Assembly: GCA_963741985.1 (NCBI GenBank)
Contig: CAVUKD010000004.1
Span: 744,001-808,000, forward strand
Direction: 5' to 3'
Length of the DNA: 64,000 nt
Source: Cryomorpha sp963741985
GTDB lineage: Bacteria > Bacteroidota > Bacteroidia > Flavobacteriales_D > Cryomorphaceae
This document shows positions 8,394 through 17,185 of this stretch, one piece after another. The notes below the pieces were generated by a model, which ran no database searches, was not told the origin of the DNA, and saw nothing but the letters and a program-made list of their open reading frames with translations. The translations under genes were made by a program, and so were the position numbers. Numbering within the stretch: the stretch's first letter is position 1; every line of letters starts with the position of its first letter.

Positions 8394-9766
8394 GTTTAAA
8401 AATCCCTGCATTTCTGATACTATTCCTGATCGCTCTTGCGAGCTTTGGCCAATCGGTAATTAGAGGAACAACAACAGATTGGGCAGGAAAAACTATACGA
8501 CTGTCTCAGGTTGCTGATCCCATTTCCGGAAAGGAAATTTTACTCAGCAGCGATGAAATAGCCGCAGATGGAAGTTTCGAATTGAAATGCAATGTGAAAA
8601 CAATCTCAACTCTATGGATTTCTGTAAAGAGATATAGCGCACCTATTTTTATCGATCCGGGCGCCAATTATGAAATTGTGATCGTTCCAAAACCGGAGAA
8701 CAAACTCGTAGACACCTGGCTCAAAGGTTCGTTTGAATACGGATTTCAAAACCTCGATTCTACGGACGTCAACGCAGTTCTGGGAGATTTTGACAACGCG
8801 TATTACAATTTTTATCTCGATAATGCGCAACTCGTTAACTCTCCTCTTATTCGGAAAAAAATCCAAGCTTTTGCAAATAAACAACCTACTAAAACTAATT
8901 CGAACGAATTTATAAATATATACCGCCGCAGCACTTTTGGCGAGATGAACCTCTCTGCCGGAATCCCGCCTAAAAGTATCTACGAAAGCTATTTTCTCAA
9001 TAAACCTGTACATATGAATAACTCTGCCTGGTACAGCCTTTTTAATCTCTTTTACGCCGATTATTTTCAAAACTTCGATTCCCGATTTGGAGGAACGACT
9101 ATTCTAAACAGAATTAAACTCGGAATGACCCCTGACAGCTTGTCAAGGCTTGTAGATATAGATCCATTTATGGCCAATGACACTTTGAAGCAATGGGTTT
9201 TGCTAAAATCGATCGATGAGGTTTACGAAAATAATGCTTACCCCAAACCTTTTTTAATGAATACTTTACACTTAGTTCTCAATGATCCCGAAACGAATGA
9301 AATATCGGAGGTAGCTGAACGAATGATTGAAAAAATCGAAAATCAATTATTTGGAAAATCGATTTCCACGCTTTTAAGCAATTGTGAACCCGCTTATGCG
9401 CCTGATCAAGACACACTTCCACAACTCCTTATGGTTTCGTCAGATCAAAGTATTGAATCGCTCAAAGAAAAGCGGCTTTTGGAAAAACTAATTGAAAAAT
9501 ACAATTCTGTGTTCCATGCGATAGAAGTAGAAATTGATACCCCTATATTAAGGGAAGAAAAAGACTGGCCGATTTATAAACCTGAAAATGATTTTACTTT
9601 TCTAGAGAAATTTCAAATCTACTCGATTCCGTATTTTATCTGGGTCGATGGGGATGGAAATATTGCAGAGGTGGGCATCGAAAAACCTAGTGAAGGTATT
9701 GAAAGCCGGCTTTACAAGCTAAAGACTGAAAAAGAAAACGAGCAAAAAATTAAAGTTGGCCAATAG
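8390..9766 (+). CDS. Secreted DUF4369/TlpA-like protein with no active-site cysteines
   Basis: This 458-residue protein has a signal peptide (residues 1 to about 21, ending ASFGQ). A DUF4369-like beta domain follows (about 22-110), then a helical middle and a C-terminal thioredoxin-like fold (about 345-450) ending IYSIPYFIWVDGDGNI, where the Ile-Pro matches the cis-Pro of thioredoxins. At the position of the WCxxC site the sequence is LLMVSSDQSIES, so no redox-active cysteine pair remains. A binding or structural role is inferred. It overlaps coaD by 4 bases and runs 17 bases into the convergent NUDIX gene. Confidence 0.7.
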   Translation: MSLKIPAFLILFLIALASFGQSVIRGTTTDWAGKTIRLSQVADPISGKEILLSSDEIAADGSFELKCNVKTISTLWISVKRYSAPIFIDPGANYEIVIVPKPENKLVDTWLKGSFEYGFQNLDSTDVNAVLGDFDNAYYNFYLDNAQLVNSPLIRKKIQAFANKQPTKTNSNEFINIYRRSTFGEMNLSAGIPPKSIYESYFLNKPVHMNNSAWYSLFNLFYADYFQNFDSRFGGTTILNRIKLGMTPDSLSRLVDIDPFMANDTLKQWVLLKSIDEVYENNAYPKPFLMNTLHLVLNDPETNEISEVAERMIEKIENQLFGKSISTLLSNCEPAYAPDQDTLPQLLMVSSDQSIESLKEKRLLEKLIEKYNSVFHAIEVEIDTPILREEKDWPIYKPENDFTFLEKFQIYSIPYFIWVDGDGNIAEVGIEKPSEGIESRLYKLKTEKENEQKIKVGQ

Positions 9767-10373
9767 TTTTTGAGAATTGGTCTATCACCATGTGAATACT
9801 GGCAAAAGATGGATGGCTCTTCCAATCGATTTTATCCGGATTCACCCATTTTATTTGATCGATCCCCTCTTCGGTTTGAGGGATAAAGTTTTCCTGATTG
9901 GATTTCATAATATACCAGTCTGTCTTTTTTAATATCCGAAAACCTTTTATTCGATAAGTGTGGTACGATTCCATCAAATGCTCATTAAGAATCAAATCCG
10001 TAATTCCACATTCCTCCTCCACTTCTCGCATAGCGCAGTCTGCCATACTTTCTCCTTCTTCCCATTTTCCTTTGGGAAGATCCCAAAGTCCATTTCGGTG
10101 GATCAGTAACAGTTCCTTTCGGTCGTTGAACACCAGACCGCCGGCGGCGTCAATTTCTTTGAAATGCGCTCGAAAATCTGCCCAGAGTTCGTCAATATGG
10201 TCAGACCTGATAATTAAAACATCAATTAAAGAAGATTTCTCGAGCAGATTGAGCAAGTAATCAATTTCTTCAAAATCGTCGTACTGTATAAAAAACTCAC
10301 CGGTACGAATATGACCTAAGTCATAATTTTCCACCAGTAAAACGCATTTGTTGTTGAAGAAAACTTTATACAT
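9750..10373 (-). CDS. NUDIX hydrolase
   Basis: The NUDIX box (GX5EX7REUXEEXGU) is present as GKWEEGESMADCAMREVEEE followed by CGI, about residues 112-134, preceded by LWDLPKGK. The first 75 residues are an extra N-terminal domain, as in the longer Flavobacteriia members found between coaD and pyrE. The substrate cannot be predicted. The gene is divergent from pyrE, and the pyrE promoter overlaps its start codon. The start is the ATG at 10373. Confidence 0.85.
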   Translation of the reverse strand: MYKVFFNNKCVLLVENYDLGHIRTGEFFIQYDDFEEIDYLLNLLEKSSLIDVLIIRSDHIDELWADFRAHFKEIDAAGGLVFNDRKELLLIHRNGLWDLPKGKWEEGESMADCAMREVEEECGITDLILNEHLMESYHTYRIKGFRILKKTDWYIMKSNQENFIPQTEEGIDQIKWVNPDKIDWKSHPSFASIHMVIDQFSKTIGQL

Positions 10374-10376
10374 TTG
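10347..10376 (+). promoter_or_regulatory. pyrE promoter (TTTG-N18-TACATTTG)
   Basis: A -33 TTTG at 10347-10350 and a -7 TACATTTG at 10369-10376 are separated by 18 bases, matching the Bacteroidota consensus. The pyrE ATG is only five bases after the -7 element, so the transcript should start at or within a few bases of the start codon. The element overlaps the start codon of the divergent NUDIX gene. Confidence 0.7.
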
Positions 10377-10381
10377 CCACT

Positions 10382-11038
10382 ATGCAATCAAACCGTGATT
10401 CGGCCTTAAAAGTAGCGGAATTTCTTCTACAAATCAAGGCCGTAAAACTTCAACCCGATCAACCATTTACCTGGGCAAGCGGTTGGAAGTCTCCAATATA
10501 CTGTGACAACCGCGTAACCCTCTCATATCCAAATATCCGGACATTTATTCGGCAAGAATTTGTTTCAGCGATAACCGAAAAATTCGGTAAACCGGACCTG
10601 ATCGCAGGTGTGGCCACAGGCGGTATAGCGCTGGGCGCGTTGATCGCGCAGGAACTCGGATTGCCCTTTGCGTACATTCGGTCGACCTCCAAAGGACATG
10701 GAATGCAAAATAAGATTGAGGGCCATGTCGAATCCGGACAATCAGTCGTGGTGATTGAAGATCTCGTGTCAACTGGAAAGAGTAGTCTTGACGCTGTAGA
10801 TGCATTGCGCCAGGCAGGTGTCCATGTTAAAGGAATGGCTGCAATTTTCACCTATGGCTTTCAACAGGCCACAGACGCTTTCAGGAAGTCGGATGTCGAG
10901 CTAATAACACTTACCGACTACGATTACCTCATCAAACAAGCTGTAAAAGCCGAATATATTGATGAAAAAGACATAAAATCCCTTCAGGAATGGCGTGTCC
11001 TACCGGAAAAATGGAAACAAGAATCCTATGAAAATTGA
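10382..11038 (+). CDS. pyrE: Orotate phosphoribosyltransferase
   Basis: PyrE joins orotate and PRPP to make orotidine 5'-phosphate in pyrimidine synthesis. The 218 residues show FTWASGWKSPIYCDNR near the N-terminus, GVATGGIALGALIA, and the PRPP-binding loop VVVIEDLVSTGKSSLDAV (about residues 120-137), followed by GVHVKGMAAIFTYGF. The N-terminus matches family members in length, so the ATG close to the promoter is the real start. It overlaps the following SRPBCC gene by 11 bases. Confidence 0.95.
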   Translation: MQSNRDSALKVAEFLLQIKAVKLQPDQPFTWASGWKSPIYCDNRVTLSYPNIRTFIRQEFVSAITEKFGKPDLIAGVATGGIALGALIAQELGLPFAYIRSTSKGHGMQNKIEGHVESGQSVVVIEDLVSTGKSSLDAVDALRQAGVHVKGMAAIFTYGFQQATDAFRKSDVELITLTDYDYLIKQAVKAEYIDEKDIKSLQEWRVLPEKWKQESYEN

Positions 11039-11429
11039 AAGTAAAAAAGTAAAGGTGCCCGCTTCGGATGAGAAAGTATTTAATTATCTCTCCGATTTAA
11101 ATAATTTTAAAAAGCTTCTACCGGCTGATCGGATTTCAGATTGGGAGAGCACCCAAGATTATTGTAGTTTTAAAGTTCAGGGCACTGCTACTATCGACCT
11201 GAAAATGAAGGAATCAACCCCCAATTCTCATATATTGCTTGAGAGTGGAGCAAAATCACCCTTTCCATTTACATTAAATATATATTTTGATAAGGAAGAA
11301 GGAAATACAACGGCATACCAAATAATGAATGCCAAGATTAATCCTTTTTTGAAAATGATGGTCGAACGGCCCTTGACAAATCTCTTTGATTATATCGCCG
11401 ACCGGCTTACTGAAGAAATCAATACCTGA
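11028..11429 (+). CDS. SRPBCC (START/Bet v1-like) family protein
   Basis: This 133-residue protein has the layout of a small SRPBCC domain: an initial strand (ESKKVKVPASDEKVFNYLSD), a small helix pair, a curved beta sheet, and a long C-terminal helix (LKMMVERPLTNLFDYIADRL). Such domains bind hydrophobic ligands; nothing indicates which. The gene follows pyrE with an 11-base overlap, an arrangement common in Flavobacteriia, and its 3' end overlaps the convergent birA by 11 bases. Confidence 0.75.
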   Translation: MKIESKKVKVPASDEKVFNYLSDLNNFKKLLPADRISDWESTQDYCSFKVQGTATIDLKMKESTPNSHILLESGAKSPFPFTLNIYFDKEEGNTTAYQIMNAKINPFLKMMVERPLTNLFDYIADRLTEEINT

Positions 11430-12153
11430 TTTTCACCTGATTGGCGTGATAATTTACGGCCCGCCCCTGTTTTGATTTTACGAGAATTATACCTTCCTGA
11501 TCTACGGCTCTGATTTGCCCAAAAAAGCGACTTGAGTCTTCCTCAAACTCAATCCATCTGTCCGAGCCGAATAAATGTAGGATATATTGCGCATCGATAA
11601 AATCGAAATTATCCTTCTCAACCATTTCCAGCATATGATTTATTTCTTTTAAAACATCCTCAATAAGACCATTAATCCTTATCTTCTGATTAAGCTCAAG
11701 TGCCATGCTTGTAGCCTTTATTTCTTCCGGAAATTGAATTTGGTTAACATTCAGCCCTATACCAACAATGGTAAATTTTCGACCATCAATATATTTATTC
11801 TCGATAAGCATTCCGCCAATTTTTTGACCCGAAACAAGCATATCATTCGGCCATTTTATGGAAATATCAGCTGGCAAATACTTAGATAGAAAAGTATAAA
11901 GAGCAACCGAAATAGCTTTTGAAAGAAGAAAATTTTGATGACTCGGAAGAAAATTTGTGTCGATAGCAAAGCTAAAAGTGAGGTTTTCGCCCGGCTCACT
12001 CTGCCAAAACCTGCCGCGTCTTCCCCGTCCATTCGTCTGAAAATATGCCAGAATTACCTCTCCGGGAGTGTATAAACCCGTTAATAGCTGTTTGGCAACA
12101 TAGTTGCTTGTGCTGTCCAGCGAAGAAAAACGCGTGATTTTATTTCCCATCAT
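11419..12153 (-). CDS. birA: Biotin--[acetyl-CoA-carboxylase] ligase
   Basis: BirA activates biotin to biotinyl-AMP and attaches it to the biotin carboxyl carrier protein. The 244-residue protein begins near LDSTSNYV and shows the adenylate-binding loop GRGRRGRFWQS, the KWPNDMLVSGQKIGGMLIEN segment and VGIGLNVNQ. It lacks the N-terminal DNA-binding domain of E. coli BirA, so it is an enzyme only. The ATG at 12153 is preferred; a GTG at 12180 would add nine residues. It is transcribed away from rsfS. Confidence 0.93.
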   Translation of the reverse strand: MMGNKITRFSSLDSTSNYVAKQLLTGLYTPGEVILAYFQTNGRGRRGRFWQSEPGENLTFSFAIDTNFLPSHQNFLLSKAISVALYTFLSKYLPADISIKWPNDMLVSGQKIGGMLIENKYIDGRKFTIVGIGLNVNQIQFPEEIKATSMALELNQKIRINGLIEDVLKEINHMLEMVEKDNFDFIDAQYILHLFGSDRWIEFEEDSSRFFGQIRAVDQEGIILVKSKQGRAVNYHANQVKIRY

Positions 12154-12208
12154 GTGTAAAAAATCGAAATGCTTTGACACAATGTAAGCCTTCGTGGGCT
12201 AAATTGCT

Positions 12209-12216
12209 TAATTTTG
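12209..12216 (+). promoter_or_regulatory. Candidate -7 promoter element before rsfS-ftsH
   Basis: TAATTTTG matches TAnnTTTG and lies 23 bases before the rsfS ATG, in the short divergent gap with birA. The -33 element is not clear. Confidence 0.45.
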
Positions 12217-12239
12217 TTGAATTAGCGTAATCTATTTTA

Positions 12240-12614
12240 ATGACGAAAAAAAAACATTCTAACTCTGAAGATCTTGCAGAAGCCGCCGTACGTGGAATTC
12301 AGGAAGTTAAAGGACACGAAATACTCTCTATTGATCTGCGCAAATTACCAAATTCAGTAAGCGATTTCTTTATCATTTGTCACGGAAGCTCCAACACACA
12401 AGTTGAAGCCATTGCCAAATCCGTTGAAAAGACCGTTTTCTCAGAATTAAAGGAAGACCCGCGCCATAAAGAAGGAAAAGAGAATGCCACTTGGATATTA
12501 CTCGATTACTTCAATGTTGTGGTTCATATTTTCGCAGAAGAAGCCCGTCACTTTTACAATCTGGAAAAACTTTGGGCAGATGCAGACGTTAAGGAAATTC
12601 AATACCAACTATAA
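12240..12614 (+). CDS. rsfS: Ribosome silencing factor RsfS
   Basis: RsfS binds ribosomal protein uL14 and blocks subunit joining when cells starve. The 124 residues include ISIDLRKLPNSVSDFFII-like strands (DLRKLPNSVSDFFIICHGSS), the KEGKENATWILLDYFNVVVH core and the RHFYNLEKLWADA end, all typical of the family. It is followed 22 bases later by ftsH; both run in the same direction and are probably one transcript. Confidence 0.95.
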   Translation: MTKKKHSNSEDLAEAAVRGIQEVKGHEILSIDLRKLPNSVSDFFIICHGSSNTQVEAIAKSVEKTVFSELKEDPRHKEGKENATWILLDYFNVVVHIFAEEARHFYNLEKLWADADVKEIQYQL

Positions 12615-12636
12615 AGTTGAAAGATACCACTTTGAA

Positions 12637-14778
12637 ATGACAGACAAGAAAGATACGAAGCCAAATAAAAACTTGAAAAAGAAGGTAACCCCACCTAAAT
12701 TGAGTGGTAGCGGAGACAATAATCCGAAGAAACCGTTTAATTTTTACTGGATATACGCTATTATTGGCGTGGTACTTATTTCCCTCACCCTTTTCAACTC
12801 CAATGGCAATATGGCAGACACCAATTTGTCAGACTTCGAACAAATGGTGAAAGATGGAGATGTGCAACGCGTAGTGATTTACAATAAACAGATGGCCGAA
12901 GTCTACCTGAAAAAAGAAGCACTTAAAAAAGAAAAATACTCCAAACGCATTAAAACCCCACTCATCTCGGGAGCGGAAAATTCAGGGCCACATTATAAAT
13001 TTGACATTGGTCCTTCAGACAATTTTCAGAAAAAACTGGATGAATGGTCAAGTGAATACGACCTAGCTTACGACTATAAAACACGGAGCGACTGGGGAAA
13101 GGAATTATTTACCTGGGTACTTTTCATAGGAATAATGATCGCCGTATGGATGTTTGTAATGCGGCGGATTAGTGGCGGCGGCGGTGCCGGGGGACAGTTA
13201 TTTAATATTGGAAAATCCCGTGCACAGCTTTTTGATAAGACAAAAGGAACGAATGTTACATTCAACGATGTAGCAGGTCTCGAAGGCGCTAAAGAGGAAG
13301 TGCAGGAAATCGTAGATTTCCTTAAGAATCCGAAACGCTATACTACTCTGGGCGCGAAAATCCCGAAAGGTGCCCTGCTCGTTGGCCCTCCCGGCACAGG
13401 AAAGACCTTACTCGCTAAGGCAGTAGCAGGTGAAGCTCAGGTACCATTTTTCTCACTCTCAGGATCCGATTTTGTCGAAATGTTTGTGGGGGTGGGCGCC
13501 TCACGTGTGCGCGATCTTTTCAAACAAGCTAAAGAAAAAGCACCCGCAATTATCTTTATTGATGAGATAGATGCCGTGGGAAGAGCTCGGGGCAAAAACG
13601 CGAGCATGGGAGCGAACGATGAACGAGAAAATACGCTCAATCAGCTTCTTACAGAGATGGATGGTTTTGGCACAAACAGTGGAGTTATTATTCTCGCCGC
13701 TACCAATCGAGCCGACGTCTTAGACCGCGCCCTTATGCGTGCAGGCCGTTTCGACCGACAGATTTATGTAGATATGCCGGATCTCAATGAACGAAAAGAA
13801 ATCTTCAGAGTTCACCTCGCTCCTATTAAAGTCGATGAGAGCATTGATATCGATTTTCTTGCAAAACAAACTCCCGGTTTCAGCGGAGCAGATATTGCCA
13901 ATATTTGTAATGAGGCCGCTCTTATCGCTGCACGTAGGAAAAAGAAGAAGGTTACAAAAGAAGATTTTCTCGATGCGGTAGATCGTATTATTGGAGGACT
14001 GGAAAAGAAAAACAAGATTATTACCAAGAAAGAGAAAAATATTATTGCCTACCACGAGGCAGGTCATGCTACCGTATCCTGGCTTCTTGAACATGCATCA
14101 CCCTTGGTCAAAGTAACTATTGTACCCCGTGGTCAATCTCTCGGAGCTGCGTGGTACCTTCCCGAAGAACGACAGCTGAACACGATCAACCAAATTTTGG
14201 ATGAAATGTGCGCTGCCCTTGGAGGAAGAGCCGCTGAAAAAGTTATTTTCGACGAGATTTCAACAGGAGCACTGAGCGACTTGGAAAAAGTAACCAAGCA
14301 GGCGTACGCCATGGTAACGGTATATGGATTAAATGAGGAAATTGGAAATATCAGTTTCTACGATTCATCCGGTTCATCCGATTATAATTTCACAAAACCC
14401 TATAGCGAAAAAACTTCTGAAAAGATCGATGCCGAGGTGAAGAAGATAGTTGAGTCCCAATATATACGTGCGAAAAAATTACTCGCAGACAATGAAGAAA
14501 AACTCACCAAGCTTGCCACTCAATTACTTGAAAAAGAGGTGATTTTCAAAGAGGACCTGCAAACTATTTTTGGAAAACGTCCGTTTGAAACCGAAGAACA
14601 CCTCATCCCTCACAGCAAAAATGGCGAGCAAAAGCAATTAAAACCGCGAGAGGAAAAAGATCCCTCACTGGGAGACGGAATTGCTGAGGCCCTCGAGAGA
14701 GATGAGCAAGATACTGAAGGAAATAATGCAAATGCTCCGTTTTCAGCGATCAAAACAATTGAGAATCAGAAGACTTAA
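12637..14778 (+). CDS. ftsH: ATP-dependent zinc metalloprotease FtsH
   Basis: FtsH is a membrane-anchored hexameric protease that degrades misfolded and regulatory proteins. The 713 residues show two transmembrane segments (about residues 38-55 and 157-175), a periplasmic domain between them, and a Gly-rich linker. The AAA module has Walker A GPPGTGKT at 250-257, Walker B IIFIDEIDAVGR and the SRH ATNRADVLDRALMRAGRFDR. The zinc protease site HEAGH is at 473-477. ATG 12637 is chosen because the frame upstream of it reads through rsfS without family sequence. The C-terminal 40 residues are charged and low in complexity. Confidence 0.97.
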   Translation: MTDKKDTKPNKNLKKKVTPPKLSGSGDNNPKKPFNFYWIYAIIGVVLISLTLFNSNGNMADTNLSDFEQMVKDGDVQRVVIYNKQMAEVYLKKEALKKEKYSKRIKTPLISGAENSGPHYKFDIGPSDNFQKKLDEWSSEYDLAYDYKTRSDWGKELFTWVLFIGIMIAVWMFVMRRISGGGGAGGQLFNIGKSRAQLFDKTKGTNVTFNDVAGLEGAKEEVQEIVDFLKNPKRYTTLGAKIPKGALLVGPPGTGKTLLAKAVAGEAQVPFFSLSGSDFVEMFVGVGASRVRDLFKQAKEKAPAIIFIDEIDAVGRARGKNASMGANDERENTLNQLLTEMDGFGTNSGVIILAATNRADVLDRALMRAGRFDRQIYVDMPDLNERKEIFRVHLAPIKVDESIDIDFLAKQTPGFSGADIANICNEAALIAARRKKKKVTKEDFLDAVDRIIGGLEKKNKIITKKEKNIIAYHEAGHATVSWLLEHASPLVKVTIVPRGQSLGAAWYLPEERQLNTINQILDEMCAALGGRAAEKVIFDEISTGALSDLEKVTKQAYAMVTVYGLNEEIGNISFYDSSGSSDYNFTKPYSEKTSEKIDAEVKKIVESQYIRAKKLLADNEEKLTKLATQLLEKEVIFKEDLQTIFGKRPFETEEHLIPHSKNGEQKQLKPREEKDPSLGDGIAEALERDEQDTEGNNANAPFSAIKTIENQKT

Positions 14779-14789
14779 GCCTTCTTTTT

Positions 14790-14996
14790 ATGGAAAAAGA
14801 TTGGGTGAAAGTTTATAGCTCAAGCCAATTGCACACTGCAGAATTATTGCGTCATTTGCTGCATGAAAATGAAATAGAATCCGTTCTTCTTAATCAACAG
14901 GATTCTATTTATGTCAGCATTGGTGAGATATACCTTATGGTAAAACGTGACGACATACTGCGCGCGAAGCGAATAATAGAAGATTCAGGCCTGTGA
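14790..14996 (+). CDS. DUF2007-type small protein
   Basis: This 68-residue protein matches the DUF2007 pattern: WVKVYSSSQLHTAELLRHLL, then a Leu/Asn turn, then IYLMVKRDDILRAKRIIE. The family is annotated as a putative signal-transducing, PII-like ferredoxin fold; its role is unproven. It lies 11 bases after ftsH and its stop overlaps the GTG start of cdsA, so it is part of the ftsH-psd operon. Confidence 0.8.
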   Translation: MEKDWVKVYSSSQLHTAELLRHLLHENEIESVLLNQQDSIYVSIGEIYLMVKRDDILRAKRIIEDSGL

Positions 14997-15817
14997 AAGA
15001 ACTCGTGCTAAGAATATCGACGGGTCTCATTTTTCTGGTGGTGGTCATTAGCTGCATTGTATGGAATCCCTATTCCCTCGCATCCCTTTTTTATATCGTT
15101 GGAGTACTCGGGATGCTTGAATATTACGGCCTCACAAAGCTTGGCGGCATTCATCCTCAAGGTTCCCTCGGTGTTATTACTGGCTCGATACTTTATATGG
15201 CCATCGAATTGGTAAAACTCAATATTCTGCCCATTGCTGCGATAGCGCTGAGCATCCCGTTTTTCATTGCCATTTTCGTTTACGAACTCTACCGCAAAAG
15301 ACCCGACCCTTTTAATAATATTGCCCATACTATCATCGGAATAATGTATGTAATGGCACCCTTGGCTTTGCTCAATGTATTTAGTTTTGAAGAGATTATC
15401 AATTCATACCAACCCATCGTCGTGCTCGGATTTTTTGTAATGCTCTGGCTGAATGATACGGGTGCTTATGTTTTTGGACGCCTTTTTGGCAAACATAAAC
15501 TCTTTCAGAGAATCTCACCTAATAAAACCTGGGAAGGGACCATCGGTGGAGCCCTTACAGCTTTTGGCGGCGCTTATGTGATTCACTTTTATGATACACA
15601 GTTTCCTATTCACCATTGGTTTATTCTCGCACTTATCATCACCGTTTGTGCCTCTTTTGGAGATTTGGTTGAATCCATGTTGAAACGAAGTCTAAAAGTG
15701 AAGGACTCCAGCAATCTCCTTCCAGGACATGGTGGAATTCTCGATAGATTTGATGGCGTATTGCTCGCCAGCCCCATGGTATTTACTTATCTGATGCTTT
15801 TCGTACATTCAACTTAA
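14993..15817 (+). CDS. cdsA: Phosphatidate cytidylyltransferase
   Basis: CdsA makes CDP-diacylglycerol from phosphatidate and CTP, the branch point of phospholipid synthesis. The 274 residues contain seven or eight hydrophobic segments and the C-terminal signature, here SLKVKDSSNLLPGHGGILDR followed by FDGVLLASP. KTWEGTIGGAL is also typical. The start is a GTG overlapping the DUF2007 stop (GTGA). It lies 18 bases before psd, the enzyme two steps further in phosphatidylethanolamine synthesis. Confidence 0.95.
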   Translation: MKELVLRISTGLIFLVVVISCIVWNPYSLASLFYIVGVLGMLEYYGLTKLGGIHPQGSLGVITGSILYMAIELVKLNILPIAAIALSIPFFIAIFVYELYRKRPDPFNNIAHTIIGIMYVMAPLALLNVFSFEEIINSYQPIVVLGFFVMLWLNDTGAYVFGRLFGKHKLFQRISPNKTWEGTIGGALTAFGGAYVIHFYDTQFPIHHWFILALIITVCASFGDLVESMLKRSLKVKDSSNLLPGHGGILDRFDGVLLASPMVFTYLMLFVHST

Positions 15818-15835
15818 GAAACAAACTCCGAATTC

Positions 15836-16495
15836 ATGAAAATTCACAAAGAAGGATATGTTATCATTCTGATTACCATTCTCCTGTTGATTGGAATCAA
15901 TATAGCTGTTTATCGGCTTATTTGGCCGGTTTTCCTCTATTTTTCTATCCCAGCCAGCCTTATATTCCTTTTCCTTATTGTCCAATTCTTTAGGGTTCCT
16001 AAAAGAATTATATCGGCATCTGAGGGAAAAGTTATTTGTCCTGCCGATGGAAAAGTGGTTGTAATTGAAGAAACCACTGAAACCGAATATCTGAAAGATA
16101 AACGGATTCAGATATCAATTTTCATGTCGCCCCTCAATGTCCATGTCAACTGGTATCCTGTGAGTGGAATGGTAAAATATTTCAAATATCACCCCGGAAA
16201 ATATCTCGTGGCGTGGCATCCGAAATCGAGTACTGATAATGAGCGAACAACAGTTGTTGTTGAAACTAAAACCGGTATCCCCATATTATTCAGACAAATA
16301 GCTGGTGCAGTCGCGCGACGCATTGTTTGTTATGCAAAAGAAAATGATGTAGCAGAGCAAAGCACTGAGTTTGGGTTTATTAAATTTGGGTCCCGAGTCG
16401 ATGTATTTCTTCCGCTTGGCAGCAAAATAAAAGTAAACATCGACGACAAAGTGAAAGGGTCGCAGACTATTCTTGCTGAACTGCCTACAAAATAG
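15836..16495 (+). CDS. psd: Phosphatidylserine decarboxylase proenzyme
   Basis: Psd makes phosphatidylethanolamine and is a pyruvoyl enzyme that cleaves itself. The 219-residue form is the short type found in Bacteroidota, with two N-terminal membrane segments (about 8-25 and 27-48), ADGKVV, MSPLNVHVNWYPVSG, and the self-cleavage site KFGSRVD with Gly185-Ser186. The Ser becomes the pyruvoyl group. It ends the ftsH-cdsA-psd operon and overlaps the convergent yjjG gene by 11 bases. Confidence 0.95.
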   Translation: MKIHKEGYVIILITILLLIGINIAVYRLIWPVFLYFSIPASLIFLFLIVQFFRVPKRIISASEGKVICPADGKVVVIEETTETEYLKDKRIQISIFMSPLNVHVNWYPVSGMVKYFKYHPGKYLVAWHPKSSTDNERTTVVVETKTGIPILFRQIAGAVARRIVCYAKENDVAEQSTEFGFIKFGSRVDVFLPLGSKIKVNIDDKVKGSQTILAELPTK

Positions 16496-17180
16496 TTCTT
16501 AGCTCCGAAAGCTTTGTTATTTCATGGGTTATATCATCTAACCCGTGGGGTTTTTGAACAGGATTGAAATAGACCTGGTCCATCGAAACATTCTTAGCTC
16601 CAATTATATCTGCCTCCAGATCATCTCCTACCATCAAGCTGTCAAAAGTATTGGCTCCTGCCATTTTACAAGCCAGTTGGAATACAATCGGATCAGGTTT
16701 ACGAGCCATTGCTCTCTCGCTGGTCATGATGGTTTTGAAAAAAGGAAGTAAACCGGATTTATTGAGCTTAATATGCTGGACTTCTTCAAAACCGTTGGTA
16801 ATAATGTGCAACTGATACTTCTCAGCCAAATATCCAATGGTTTCGAGCGCCTGAGGCAATAGTGTAGTTTGATGTGGACTTATAGCAATATATTCCTGAT
16901 CGAGTTTTATCCCAAGCTTCTCATTTTCATAGCCAAAATGTGCCAATGTTTTTGAGAAACGTCGGGTTCTCAGATTAACCTTACTTAAATTACCAAGACG
17001 ATATGAAGTCCACATTTGCTCATTTATTTCTTGATAAACCTGAATAAATTCTTCGAGATTGGCAATTCCGAAAGTATTGAGTTCATTCTTCTGAAAAATC
17101 GCCTCCAGAGCAAATCGCGAGTTTGTATCAAAATCCCAAAGGGTACGATCGAGGTCGAAAAAAATATGTTTATACCGCAT
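16485..17180 (-). CDS. yjjG: YjjG-family HAD nucleotidase
   Basis: This 231-residue HAD hydrolase has motif I FFDLDRTLWDFD (about residues 7-18), motif II ITNGFEEVQ, a conserved Lys in ARKPDP and motif IV MVGDDLEADIIGAKN. The DRTLWDFD form and ITNG are typical of YjjG-type (TIGR02254) nucleotidases, which hydrolyse pyrimidine nucleoside monophosphates, including non-canonical ones. It lies 5 bases downstream of a membrane-protein gene on the same strand. Confidence 0.85.
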   Translation of the reverse strand: MRYKHIFFDLDRTLWDFDTNSRFALEAIFQKNELNTFGIANLEEFIQVYQEINEQMWTSYRLGNLSKVNLRTRRFSKTLAHFGYENEKLGIKLDQEYIAISPHQTTLLPQALETIGYLAEKYQLHIITNGFEEVQHIKLNKSGLLPFFKTIMTSERAMARKPDPIVFQLACKMAGANTFDSLMVGDDLEADIIGAKNVSMDQVYFNPVQKPHGLDDITHEITKLSELRTIL

Positions 17181-17185
17181 GCAAT

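Noticed and set aside
12484..12636. In-frame extension of ftsH into rsfS
   Set aside because: It translates rsfS out of frame; FtsH begins at the ATG at 12637, followed by the charged N-terminus and first membrane segment.
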